This document shows positions 1-8,900 of a stretch of 64,000 nt of DNA, piece by piece. The notes below the pieces were generated by a model that had not been told where the DNA came from, searched no databases, and saw only the letters and a list, made by a program, of their open reading frames with translations. The stretch spans positions 4,502,920 through 4,566,919 of the forward strand of contig NZ_LR593887.1 of NCBI RefSeq assembly GCF_901538355.1, written 5' to 3'. A program made the translations under genes and the position numbers. Within the stretch, counting starts at the first letter, position 1; each line of letters starts with the position of its first letter. The DNA comes from Tuwongella immobilis (lineage in GTDB: Bacteria > Planctomycetota > Planctomycetia > Gemmatales > Gemmataceae).

Positions 1-2414
1 GCCACCACCACCGATTCGGTCGGCGGAGTCACGCCGAACAGCCCTCGCTGCGGCACGCGCTCGTTCATGGCGTGCCAAATGGTTTCCGCCAGGAACGGCA
101 TCACCGGCTGCACCAAGCGCACAATCGCGTCGAGCACCCCCACCAACACCGCTTGCACACCAGCTTTGGTCGATTCGTCCCGCAGACGATTCTTGCTCAA
201 TTCGATGTACCAATCGCAGAATTCCGTCCAGACGAAGTCGTACAGCGTGCGGGAAACTTCGTTGAACCGGAATCCATCGAGTTGCTCGGTGACGGTGTCC
301 ACCGCCGTTGCCAAGCGACTGAGAATCCAGCGATCCTCGATCGGCAGCGTGTTCGCATCCAACGGCTGCGGCGTGTATCCTTCCAGATTCATCAGAATGA
401 ATCGCGAGGCGTTCCACAGCTTATTGGCGAAATTCCGGCCAATTTCAAAGACTTCGCTGGCTTGCTTCGCGGTCGGGTAATCCGGATCATCGCTCGTCCA
501 CGGCCCACCCGGACGAAACGACTTCTTGCAACTGGGGCAATCGACCTTCCGCGTGCGGCCCGAAAGATGCTCCCGCTTCACCGGCACCAACGCATCGCAA
601 TTCGGGCAGACATTCGCCACCGGCAGACGGCTATCTTGCGTCTCACCGGCAATCGACATCATCTGATACCGCAGCGCATCTGCACCGTAGCGCTCGATAA
701 TGTCGAGCGGATCGACGCCGTTGCCCTTGGATTTCGACATCCCCTCGCCAAAGCCATCCAGCACTTTCGGCGTGATGTACACCTGCCGGAACGGAATGTT
801 CCCCAGGTTATACAGCCCCATCATCACCATGCGAGCCACCCACAGCGTGATGATATCGCGGCTAGTCACGAGTGTGCTGGTCGGATAGTAGTACGCCAAT
901 TCGGGTGTCGCCTCGGGCCAGCCGAAGGTAGAGTGCGGCCACAGCGCGGAGCTAAACCAGGTGTCCAGCACATCGTTGTCTTGTCGCAATTCGATGCCCG
1001 CGCCCAGTGCATCCATCGGCAGATCGGTCGTGGACGAAATCAGCCAGGAATCGCCGTCGCCGTTGCGTGTCCAGGCGACATCCTCTCGCCCCGCAAAGGC
1101 TTGCTGCAATTGGGCTTCCGTGCAGTTGGCGTACCAAATGGGGATGCGGTGGCCCCACCATAACTGGCGGCTAATGCACCAATCGCGTTTTTCCCCCAAC
1201 CAATCGAGATACGTCTTTGCATACCGTTCGGGGTAGAACGTGACTTGGCCGGATGTCACGGCATCCATGGCGAGTTGGGCCAACCCCGGCTTGCCATCCT
1301 CGCGGTCGCTCATTCGCACGAACCATTGATCCGACAGATACGGCTCAATCGGCGTCTTCGAGCGGTCGGAATACTTCAGCGGAATCTCGCGTTCTTCTTT
1401 CCCCTCGAAGAATCCGAGTTGATCCATCGCCGCCACCACCGCCTCACGGGCTTTGTAGCGATCCAGCCCGGCGAACTCGCCCCCGTTTTCATTGATCGAA
1501 CCATCGGGGTTCATGATGTTAATCATCGGCAACTGATTCCGCAGACCACACAGGTAGTCGTTGGGATCATGCGCCGGCGTCACCTTCACGCAGCCGGTGC
1601 CCAATTCCGGGTCGGCCAACTGACCATCCGCAATGATGGGGATTTCCCGCCCGTTGAGCGGAATCGTCACCAGCTTGCCAATCAGCGATTGATAGCGTGG
1701 ATCGTTCGGATGCACGCAAACCGCCGTGTCACCGAGCATCGTCTCGGGCCGCGTCGTGGAAAAGCGAATGAACGTATCCGGCTGATCCTTCACCGGATAT
1801 TTGAAGGTCCAGAAGCCACCCTTGGTGTCTTCGGTGTAGGTTTCATCATCGGCCACGCTGGTTTGCAGATGCGGATCCCAGTTGACCAACCGTTTGCCAC
1901 GATAGATGTAGCCATCGCGAAACATGCGAAAGAACGTCTCGCGGACCGCTCGCGCGCAGATCGGATCGAGCGTGAATCGGGTACGCTGCCAATCGGCGGA
2001 GCAACCCAATTCGCGCAATTGGCCGAGAATCCGATTCTCGTACTTGTCTTTCCACTGCCAGATGCGCTCGACGAGTGCCTCGCGCCCCAGGTCGTGCCGA
2101 GTCTTTTTCTCGGTGTTGAACACGAGCCGTTCGACCACCGCTTGCGTGGCAATGCCCGCATGGTCGGTGCCGGGAATCCAGACCGCGTTGAAGCCTTGCA
2201 TCCGCCGCCAACGAATCAACACATCCTGAATTGTGTTATTCAGCGCGTGCCCCATATGCAGGGCACCGGTGACATTCGGCGGCGGGATGACGATGCTATA
2301 CGCGGTCTGGTCGGGGCTGGGTTCCGCATGCGAGATACCCCGTTCCGTCCAGAACGGCAGCCACCGTGACTGGGCCTCGCGGGGGTCGTACGCCTTGGGC
2401 AATTCGGTACTCAT
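1..2414 (-). CDS. valS: Valine--tRNA ligase (ValRS), 3' end outside window
   Basis: Class Ia aminoacyl-tRNA synthetase that charges tRNA-Val in the cytoplasm. I translated the minus strand from an ATG at 2414 with AAGGAT just upstream; 804 codons lie in the window and the gene runs off at base 1. Visible are the PPPNVTGALHMGHA signature (HIGH motif at about residues 53-56), the GTDHAGIATQ stretch, the GMSKSKGNG (KMSKS) loop near residue 559, and the CDWYIELSK segment of the anticodon-binding domain. Between KMSKS and that domain lies CPNC...CPSC (about residues 602-628), a zinc-ribbon-like insertion. The start is 13 bases downstream of the cimA stop, so the two are probably cotranscribed. The ValRS family is certain; the C-terminal arm cannot be judged. 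Confidence 0.96.
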   Translation of the reverse strand, partial: MSTELPKAYDPREAQSRWLPFWTERGISHAEPSPDQTAYSIVIPPPNVTGALHMGHALNNTIQDVLIRWRRMQGFNAVWIPGTDHAGIATQAVVERLVFNTEKKTRHDLGREALVERIWQWKDKYENRILGQLRELGCSADWQRTRFTLDPICARAVRETFFRMFRDGYIYRGKRLVNWDPHLQTSVADDETYTEDTKGGFWTFKYPVKDQPDTFIRFSTTRPETMLGDTAVCVHPNDPRYQSLIGKLVTIPLNGREIPIIADGQLADPELGTGCVKVTPAHDPNDYLCGLRNQLPMINIMNPDGSINENGGEFAGLDRYKAREAVVAAMDQLGFFEGKEEREIPLKYSDRSKTPIEPYLSDQWFVRMSDREDGKPGLAQLAMDAVTSGQVTFYPERYAKTYLDWLGEKRDWCISRQLWWGHRIPIWYANCTEAQLQQAFAGREDVAWTRNGDGDSWLISSTTDLPMDALGAGIELRQDNDVLDTWFSSALWPHSTFGWPEATPELAYYYPTSTLVTSRDIITLWVARMVMMGLYNLGNIPFRQVYITPKVLDGFGEGMSKSKGNGVDPLDIIERYGADALRYQMMSIAGETQDSRLPVANVCPNCDALVPVKREHLSGRTRKVDCPSCKKSFRPGGPWTSDDPDYPTAKQASEVFEIGRNFANKLWNASRFILMNLEGYTPQPLDANTLPIEDRWILSRLATAVDTVTEQLDGFRFNEVSRTLYDFVWTEFCDWYIELSKNRLRDESTKAGVQAVLVGVLDAIVRLVQPVMPFLAETIWHAMNERVPQRGLFGVTPPTESVVV

Positions 2415-2427
2415 CGGCGATCCTTAC

Positions 2428-3993
2428 TCACGTCCCAGAGTCTTTGAACAACTTGTATTCGATGCTATCGACCAACGCCAACCAACTGGCTTCAATGATA
2501 TTTTCGCTCACGCCCACAGTGCCCCAGACACTGTCCGCGTCGCCGGATTCGATCACCACCCGGACCCGCGCCGCCGTCCCATCTCGACCGTTGACCACGC
2601 GTACCTTGTAATCGACTAGCTTCATCGACGCCAGCTTCGGATACAGCGGCAGCAACGCCTTCCGCAGGGCCGCATCCAGTGCATTCACCGGCCCATCCCC
2701 TTCGCTCACCGTGTGCTGCACTTGCTCGCCAACTCGGACTTTGACCGTCGCCTCGGTGATGGGATCGCCGTTATTGCTCATCGCTTCGATATTGACGCGA
2801 TACGCCATTCGCTCAAACCATGGCTGATACAACCCGGCGGCCTTCTTGACCAGCAGGTCGAACGATGCTTCGGCGGCCTCGAATTCGTAGCCTTCGTTCT
2901 CCAAATCTTGCACCTGGGTGAGAATCTTCCCCATCAGCGCGCGGTCTTGATTGATGGCGTATTTCGTCGTTTTGGCCAAGATCGTCGATTGGCCCGACAA
3001 TTCGCTAACCAAGATGCGGCGTTCGTTGCCCACCTGCGCGGGGTCGATATGCTCGTAACTCACCGGATTTTTCGCCACTGCGTGCGTGTGCATCCCCCCC
3101 TTGTGGGCGAAGGCGCTGGCCCCGACATACGGCTGGCCGTTGCGGAAATTCATATTCGCCACTTCGTAGACGTAGCGTGATAATTCCGTAAGCCGTTTCA
3201 CGCTCGATGGTTGCAGCACTTCGTAGCCGTACTTGATGCTCAAGTTGGCCACCACACTCACGAGATCGACATTGCCGCAGCGTTCGCCAATGCCGTTGAT
3301 CGTCCCCTGCACCTGCGTCACGCCATGGGCCACCGCGATGAGCGAGTTCGCCACCGCCAAATCGCAATCATTATGGCAGTGGATACCGACTTCGCACGAC
3401 AGATGCTGCCGCACCAGCTTCACCCGCTCGGCGATTGTCTCCGGCATCGTCCCGCCGTTGGTATCGCAGAGAATCACCACTTCGGCCCCAGCCGCTTCCG
3501 CCGCCTTGAGCGTTTGCAGCGCATATTCGGGGTTGTGCCGATAACCATCAAAGAAATGTTCCGCATCGTAGAACACCCGACGACCGTGATCCCGCAAATA
3601 CTTGATCGAATCGCCGATCATGAGCAGGTTTTCTTCCAGCGTCGCCCCGATCACCTCGCGCACCTGCATGTCCCAGGTTTTGCCAACGATGGTGACCACC
3701 GGCGTGTTGGCGTCCATCAGCGCTTTGATGCAGGTATCTTCTGCCGGGTGGGTGTTCTTCCGCCGCGTCATGCCAAATGCGACAATCTTCGCGTGCTTCA
3801 ATTCCAGGGAGCGGACTTGCTGGAAATACTCGAAATCCTTGGGATTGGAGAGCGGATACCCCCCTTCGATGTAATCGATGCCCATATCGTCGAGTTTGCG
3901 CGTCAGCAGCAGCTTATCTTGAAGCGAGAAATTGATTCCCTCGCCCTGGGAGCCATCGCGGAGGGTCGTGTCGTAGATTGCGATGCGGGCCAT
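2428..3993 (-). CDS. cimA: Citramalate synthase (LeuA/CimA family)
   Basis: 521-residue enzyme of the DRE-TIM metallolyase superfamily. It would condense pyruvate with acetyl-CoA to citramalate, the threonine-independent entry to isoleucine synthesis. The N-terminus carries YDTTLRDGSQGEG (catalytic Arg at residue 12), HCHND at 205-209 supplies metal-binding histidines, and GIGERCGNVDL follows. The roughly 150-residue C-terminus fits the LeuA-type allosteric domain, which implies feedback control by an end product. Length and the FDGY(R)-type insertion match the CimA (TIGR00977) branch rather than 2-isopropylmalate synthase or homocitrate synthase. It sits directly upstream of valS. Substrate choice is inferred from subfamily resemblance. 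Confidence 0.9.
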   Translation of the reverse strand: MARIAIYDTTLRDGSQGEGINFSLQDKLLLTRKLDDMGIDYIEGGYPLSNPKDFEYFQQVRSLELKHAKIVAFGMTRRKNTHPAEDTCIKALMDANTPVVTIVGKTWDMQVREVIGATLEENLLMIGDSIKYLRDHGRRVFYDAEHFFDGYRHNPEYALQTLKAAEAAGAEVVILCDTNGGTMPETIAERVKLVRQHLSCEVGIHCHNDCDLAVANSLIAVAHGVTQVQGTINGIGERCGNVDLVSVVANLSIKYGYEVLQPSSVKRLTELSRYVYEVANMNFRNGQPYVGASAFAHKGGMHTHAVAKNPVSYEHIDPAQVGNERRILVSELSGQSTILAKTTKYAINQDRALMGKILTQVQDLENEGYEFEAAEASFDLLVKKAAGLYQPWFERMAYRVNIEAMSNNGDPITEATVKVRVGEQVQHTVSEGDGPVNALDAALRKALLPLYPKLASMKLVDYKVRVVNGRDGTAARVRVVIESGDADSVWGTVGVSENIIEASWLALVDSIEYKLFKDSGT

Positions 3994-4016
3994 GATTCAC
4001 CTATGAAAAAGAAAAA

Positions 4017-4044
4017 GCTCTGAGGCAGAATGCTACCTCAGAGC
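4017..4044 (-). terminator. Rho-independent terminator upstream of cimA
   Basis: A perfect 9-bp inverted repeat (GCTCTGAGG at 4017-4025, CCTCAGAGC at 4036-4044) with a 10-base loop. Read on the minus strand, the hairpin is followed at once by TTTTTCTTTTT (complement of 4005-4016). It should end transcripts coming from nadB or from the candidate small ORF at 4077-4169, and so separates them from cimA-valS. Confidence 0.8.
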
Positions 4045-4076
4045 CATCGGAAATCGTGAGAATCCGGGTTCTGAAG

Positions 4077-4169
4077 CTAATCCGTCCATACCGATACCGC
4101 CACCACCATGCGCACTCCCTGCGCGGCGATAATCGCGATCGGCAGACGAATCAGCTGACTCCCAGACAT
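4077..4169 (-). CDS. Candidate 30-residue hydrophobic peptide
   Basis: A short minus-strand frame starts at ATG 4167-4169, is preceded by GAGG about ten bases upstream, and stops at TAG 4077-4079. The peptide begins MSGSQLIRLP, continues with IAIIAAQGVRMVVAVSV and ends WTD. It is a single hydrophobic stretch with one Arg and could be a small membrane peptide. It lies 87 bases after the nadB stop and 32 bases before a strong terminator on the same strand, where a last short gene of the transcript would be. No family was recognised. Chance is a real alternative at this length. Confidence 0.3.
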   Translation of the reverse strand: MSGSQLIRLPIAIIAAQGVRMVVAVSVWTD

Positions 4170-4256
4170 CGGTGAACCATCCTCAAGTTCCGAAAACCAT
4201 GTTTCCAGTGTGCTACAAGTGTAGAGCCTCATTCCGAAATCGTCAATCGGCCCCCA

Positions 4257-5885
4257 TCAAAATCGCAGATCCTTCACGAGCGGACTCGGCAAACGATTCC
4301 CCCATTGCGAATCGTTCCGCGCCGGGAAATCGCTCCGATAATGCGTCCCTCGCGATTCCTCCCGACGAATTGCCGCATCGATCATCAGCCGGGCCAGAAT
4401 CAACAGATTCTGCAATTCCCACCCCTGACGATGCTGAAACTCGCGCGGCAACACATACCGACACCAGAAATTGACATCCCGTTTGGCCTCTTCCAACCGG
4501 GCGCGATCCCGCACAATCCCCATCTTGCGGACCATCAGCGACCGCAGCGAGTTGGTCACGTCCTCAACATCAATGTCTTCCACCGGCAGATCGGGGTCGA
4601 TTTTGCACTGAATCGGGTGAGCAATCATCTGCGTAGGCATCGTCTTGGCGGCGGCAATCGCGTTGCGTGCGCAAATCGCCCCGTAGACCAACCCTTCCAG
4701 CAGACTATTCGACGCCAACCGATTCGCCCCGTGCAGGCCGCTGGAAGTGACTTCACCCGCCGCCCAAAGGTTCGGAATCGTTGTCGCGCCGTGAGTGTCA
4801 ACGGTCACTCCGCCGATCATGTAATGCGCTCCGGGCCGCACCGGAATTCGGTCTTTTGTGATATCGAGGCCGAAATTCCGACAGACGCGATTGATCCCCG
4901 GAAACCGCTCCCGCACCCGCACCGGATCCAAATGCGTCAAATCGAGATAGACATTCGGATGCTGCGTGCGTTCCATGCAGCGGAAAATCGCCTGGGACAC
5001 AATATCCCGCGGCAGCAGCTCCGCCCGCTTATCCTCCGCGAGCATGAACCGTTCCCCGTTCACATCCCGCAGATACGCTCCTTCACCGCGCACCGCTTCG
5101 GAGATCAAATAGCGAGCCGACCCCGCCACATACAGCACCGTGGGATGGAACTGCATGAATTCCATATCCCGCAATTCGGCCCCGGCCCGATACGCCGCCG
5201 CCATCCCGTCCCCGGTCGCCACCGGCGGATTCGTCGTCTCGCGGTAGACCATGCCGCAGCCGCCCGCCGCTAAAATCACCTGCTTTGCCCAAATCAGCAC
5301 CTTTGCCCCGGCACGCGAGACCACCGCCCCCACACAGGCGCCATCCATCGTCAGTAAGTCGATCGTAAAGGTGCTATCCCAAACGGAGATATTTGGAGCC
5401 TGCTTCACTCGAGCGATGATCGCACGCATCATCTCCTGCCCGGTCGCATCTCCCAGCGCGTGGACAATCCGCCGATGGCTATGCCCACCTTCGCGGGTCA
5501 GCGCCAGATGCCCATCTTCCAAATCAAAGATGGTGCCCCAACGGACGAGATCGTGAATCTGCGCTGGTGCTTCGCGCACCACCAAATCGACCACTTCGGG
5601 ATCGCACAATCCCGCTCCGGCCGCATGCGTGTCTTCGATATGATTCTCAAAGCGGTCTTCGGGCGAAAGCACCCCGGCGATTCCACCTTGGGCATACGCG
5701 GAATTGCTCTCACGAATATGCTCTTTTGTGATGACCAATGCCTCCATGGTCGGAGGCACTTCCAGGGCGGCACGCAATCCCGCGATGCCTCCCCCGATGA
5801 TCAGAATATCCGTAAACTGATGGAGGTTCTGCTTCCCGCGGAACGACGTGAGATACCGACGCGGTTGATCCATAAACGAAACCAT
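4257..5885 (-). CDS. nadB: L-aspartate oxidase
   Basis: FAD-dependent cytoplasmic enzyme that oxidises L-aspartate to iminoaspartate, the first step of de novo NAD synthesis; iminoaspartate then goes to NadA. The protein has 542 residues from the first ATG. An ATG four codons later (MDQPRRYL) is an equally good start. Visible are the dinucleotide-binding GGGIAGLRAA near residues 31-40, the SNSAYAQGGIAG loop typical of the succinate dehydrogenase/NadB flavoprotein fold, the active-site region RIPVRPGAHYMIGGV, and the FAD-contacting GANRLASNSLLEGLVYG. The C-terminal helical domain is present and length is normal. Neither nadA nor nadC is adjacent. The upstream neighbour is the repeat protein, whose stop lies 54 bases before this start. 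Confidence 0.94.
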   Translation of the reverse strand: MVSFMDQPRRYLTSFRGKQNLHQFTDILIIGGGIAGLRAALEVPPTMEALVITKEHIRESNSAYAQGGIAGVLSPEDRFENHIEDTHAAGAGLCDPEVVDLVVREAPAQIHDLVRWGTIFDLEDGHLALTREGGHSHRRIVHALGDATGQEMMRAIIARVKQAPNISVWDSTFTIDLLTMDGACVGAVVSRAGAKVLIWAKQVILAAGGCGMVYRETTNPPVATGDGMAAAYRAGAELRDMEFMQFHPTVLYVAGSARYLISEAVRGEGAYLRDVNGERFMLAEDKRAELLPRDIVSQAIFRCMERTQHPNVYLDLTHLDPVRVRERFPGINRVCRNFGLDITKDRIPVRPGAHYMIGGVTVDTHGATTIPNLWAAGEVTSSGLHGANRLASNSLLEGLVYGAICARNAIAAAKTMPTQMIAHPIQCKIDPDLPVEDIDVEDVTNSLRSLMVRKMGIVRDRARLEEAKRDVNFWCRYVLPREFQHRQGWELQNLLILARLMIDAAIRREESRGTHYRSDFPARNDSQWGNRLPSPLVKDLRF

Positions 5886-5939
5886 CCCAACCGAGTGAGA
5901 TCGGCTCCGAGCACCGCTCGAAGCCGACCGAGAGGAACG

Positions 5940-8900
5940 TCACTTTTGCTTCGCGGGGGTTTTCACCCGTTGCAGCCCTTGATTGAAATTCCGGAACACA
6001 TCCCGGAACTCCGCCGGGGCCGTTGCCGTGCCCCCATTTTGCAGCGAACCATTCTCCGACGCGGCAGAATTCTCCACCTTCTCGGCCCCCTGATTCGCCA
6101 CCGAGGATCCCGTCCGTTGCCCCGATTGCAGATCTTGGGCATTCTTCGCCGATTCGGTCAGCTTCCGCTGCATCATCTGTTTATACGAATCCAGGAACTT
6201 CTGATATTCTTCCGCAGACATATTCATCTTCCGCAGCACTTCCGGATTCTTCTTCGCTTCCTCCAACGTCTGCAATTGCATTTCCATCGACTTGCGACGC
6301 GCCGCGGCATCCACCTTGGCCGGTTCCACTTCCGTCGATGGCGTTCCATTGCGTGGATCGGCCTGACGCGGTTCCCCGTTGGGATTCTCGTCCGGATTTC
6401 CACCGCTGGGCTGCTTCATCGGCTTCGGGTTATCCCCCATCGGTGGCATATTCCCCGCCATCGGCTGCTTCGGTTCCCCCTCACCGGGCATCGGCTTGTT
6501 CCCGTTGGGATTCCGTTCGCCGGGCATTGGCTCGCCATTTTCCGGCGGCATCCCGTTCTTCATCGGCGGCTTCGGATCCCCATCCCGCGGCATTGGCTCA
6601 CCGTTGGGGTTTTCCGGCTCGCCATTTGGATTCATCGGCTCGCCCTTGGGATTCATCGGGGCATTCCCCTGTTCCCGACGACGCTTCTCCGCTTCCTCCT
6701 GCATTTTGCGAACGAGATTCTCCAACTCGCGCTTCTTCTCCTCGGCCGCCTGACGAGTCGCCGGATCATTCGACTTCAGATCCTTCTGCAACTGCTCGAG
6801 CGCTTGCTTGGCCTTCTCCAATTCCTGCTGCGACGGCCCCCGATCCCCTTCCGGATTCGGCTTCTCCGTCGTCATCGGATTGCGAGCATCCCCCGATTGT
6901 CCGCCGTTCATCGGCTTCTCGCCGTTCATCGGCTTCTCGCCATTCATCGGCTTCTCGCCGTTCATCGGCTTCTCGCCGTTCATCGGCTTGTCACCGTTCA
7001 TCGGCTTGTCACCGTTCATCGGCTTGTCACCGTTCATCGGCTTTTCGCCGTTCATCGGCTTTTCGCCGTTCATCGGCTGATTGCCATTCTTCGGCTGTTG
7101 TTCTTCCTTTTTCTTCTTCTTGCGGAGTTCGTCTTCGTCCTTCTTTTGCTGGGCGGCGGCACGCTTTTGCGGATCGTTCGATTGCAGATCCTTTTCCATC
7201 TGCTCCCGTTCTTCGCGGGTCAGCGATTCCGCGTCGCCCTCTTGCGGATCGCGTGGTTGGCTCGGCTGATTCGCGCGTTCCTTCATCCGTTGCAACTCAC
7301 GCTGCAACTCCGATTTCTTCTGTTCCGCAGCCTCACGTGTCGCTGGATCGTTCGACTTCAGATCCTTCTCCAACTGATCCATTTCTCGTTGAGCGCGCTC
7401 CATCGCCTCTTTGTCCGATTCGCCACCCATCGGCTGACCACCACCCGACATCGGCTTGTCGCCGTTCATTGGCTTGTCACCGTTCATCGGCTGGTTGCCA
7501 TTCATCGGCTGGTTGCCGTTCATCGGCTTCTCGCCGTTCATCGGCTGGTTGCCGTTCATCGGCTGGTTGCCGTTCATCGGCTGGTTGCCGTTCTTGGGTT
7601 GCTCCCCATTCATCGGCTGATTGCCGTTCTTGGGTTGCTCGCCATTCATCGGCTGGTTGCCGTTCTTCGGCTGATTGCCACCCGACATCGGCTTTTCGCC
7701 GGTCATCGGCTTTTCGCCATTCATCGGCTGATTGCCATTCTTAGGCTGTTGTTCTTCCTTTTTCTTCTTCTTGCGGAGTTCGTCTTCGTCCTTCTTTTGC
7801 TGGGCGGCGGCACGCTTTTGCGGATCGTTCGATTGCAGATCCTTTTCCATCTGCTCCCGTTCTTCGCGGGTCAGCGATTCCGCGTCGCCCTCTTGCGGAT
7901 CGCGTGGTTGGCTCGGCTGATTCGCGCGTTCCTTCATCCGTTGCAACTCACGCTGCAACTCCGATTTCTTCTGTTCCGCAGCCTCACGTGTCGCCGGATC
8001 GTTCGACTTCAGATCCTTCTCCAACTGATCCATTTCTCGTTGAGCGCGCTCCATCGCCTCTTTGTCCGATTCACCACCCATCGGCTGACCACCACCCGAC
8101 ATCGGCTTTTCGCCATTCATCGGCTTGTCACCGTTCATCGGCTGGTTGCCATTCATCGGCTGGTTGCCGTTCATCGGCTGGTTGCCGTTCTTGGGTTGCT
8201 CCCCATTCATCGGCTGATTGCCGTTCTTGGGTTGCTCGCCGTTCATCGGCTTTTCGCCGGTCATCGGCTTTTCGCCGGTCATCGGCTGGTCGCCGTTGAG
8301 GGCACGTTCGATTTCGCGGGCGCGGTCTTGGAGTTTGCGTTCCTCTTCGGTCAGCTTCGGATCGGTGTCGTTGCCGGCTTCCTTGGGGTCGCCGTTCATC
8401 GGGTTGGTCGCATCACCATTCTTGGGCTGCTCCATCGGCTGAGCATTCGGATTCTGCGGCGGATTCCCATTCGGATTCTTCCGGGGATTCACCTTCGGGT
8501 CGCCCATTCCATTCGGGTCGCCCATTCCATTCGGATCGTTCGGCATGGGCTGACCATTTGGCTGATTCGGGTCGGGCTTGGCTTGCCCGTTCGGATTCGC
8601 CTTCGGCTGATCGCCATTCATCGGCTGCTCGCCGTTCATCGGCTTTTCGCCATTCATCGGCTGAGCATTTGCCGGGTCGCCGTTCATGGGCTGCTCGCCG
8701 TTCATCGGTTGGCCGTTCGGCTGATTCGCATTGGGTTGCGGGTCGCCGGCGTCTTCCCGTGGCGGCGGCTGATCGTTGCGTTGCTCTTGGGCGAGCTGAC
8801 GGTCTTGTTTCTGTTCGTGCTGTTGCCGACGTTCGTTCAATTGGCCTTTCTGCGCGGCTTGTTTCTCGGCGTCTTTCTCGGCGGCGGCCAATTTCACGCG

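Noticed and set aside
1245-2369. 374-codon plus-strand frame
   Set aside because: Antisense to valS.
6900-7080. Possible CRISPR array from regular short repeats
   Set aside because: Units are contiguous 18-mers with no unique spacers and keep a coding frame.
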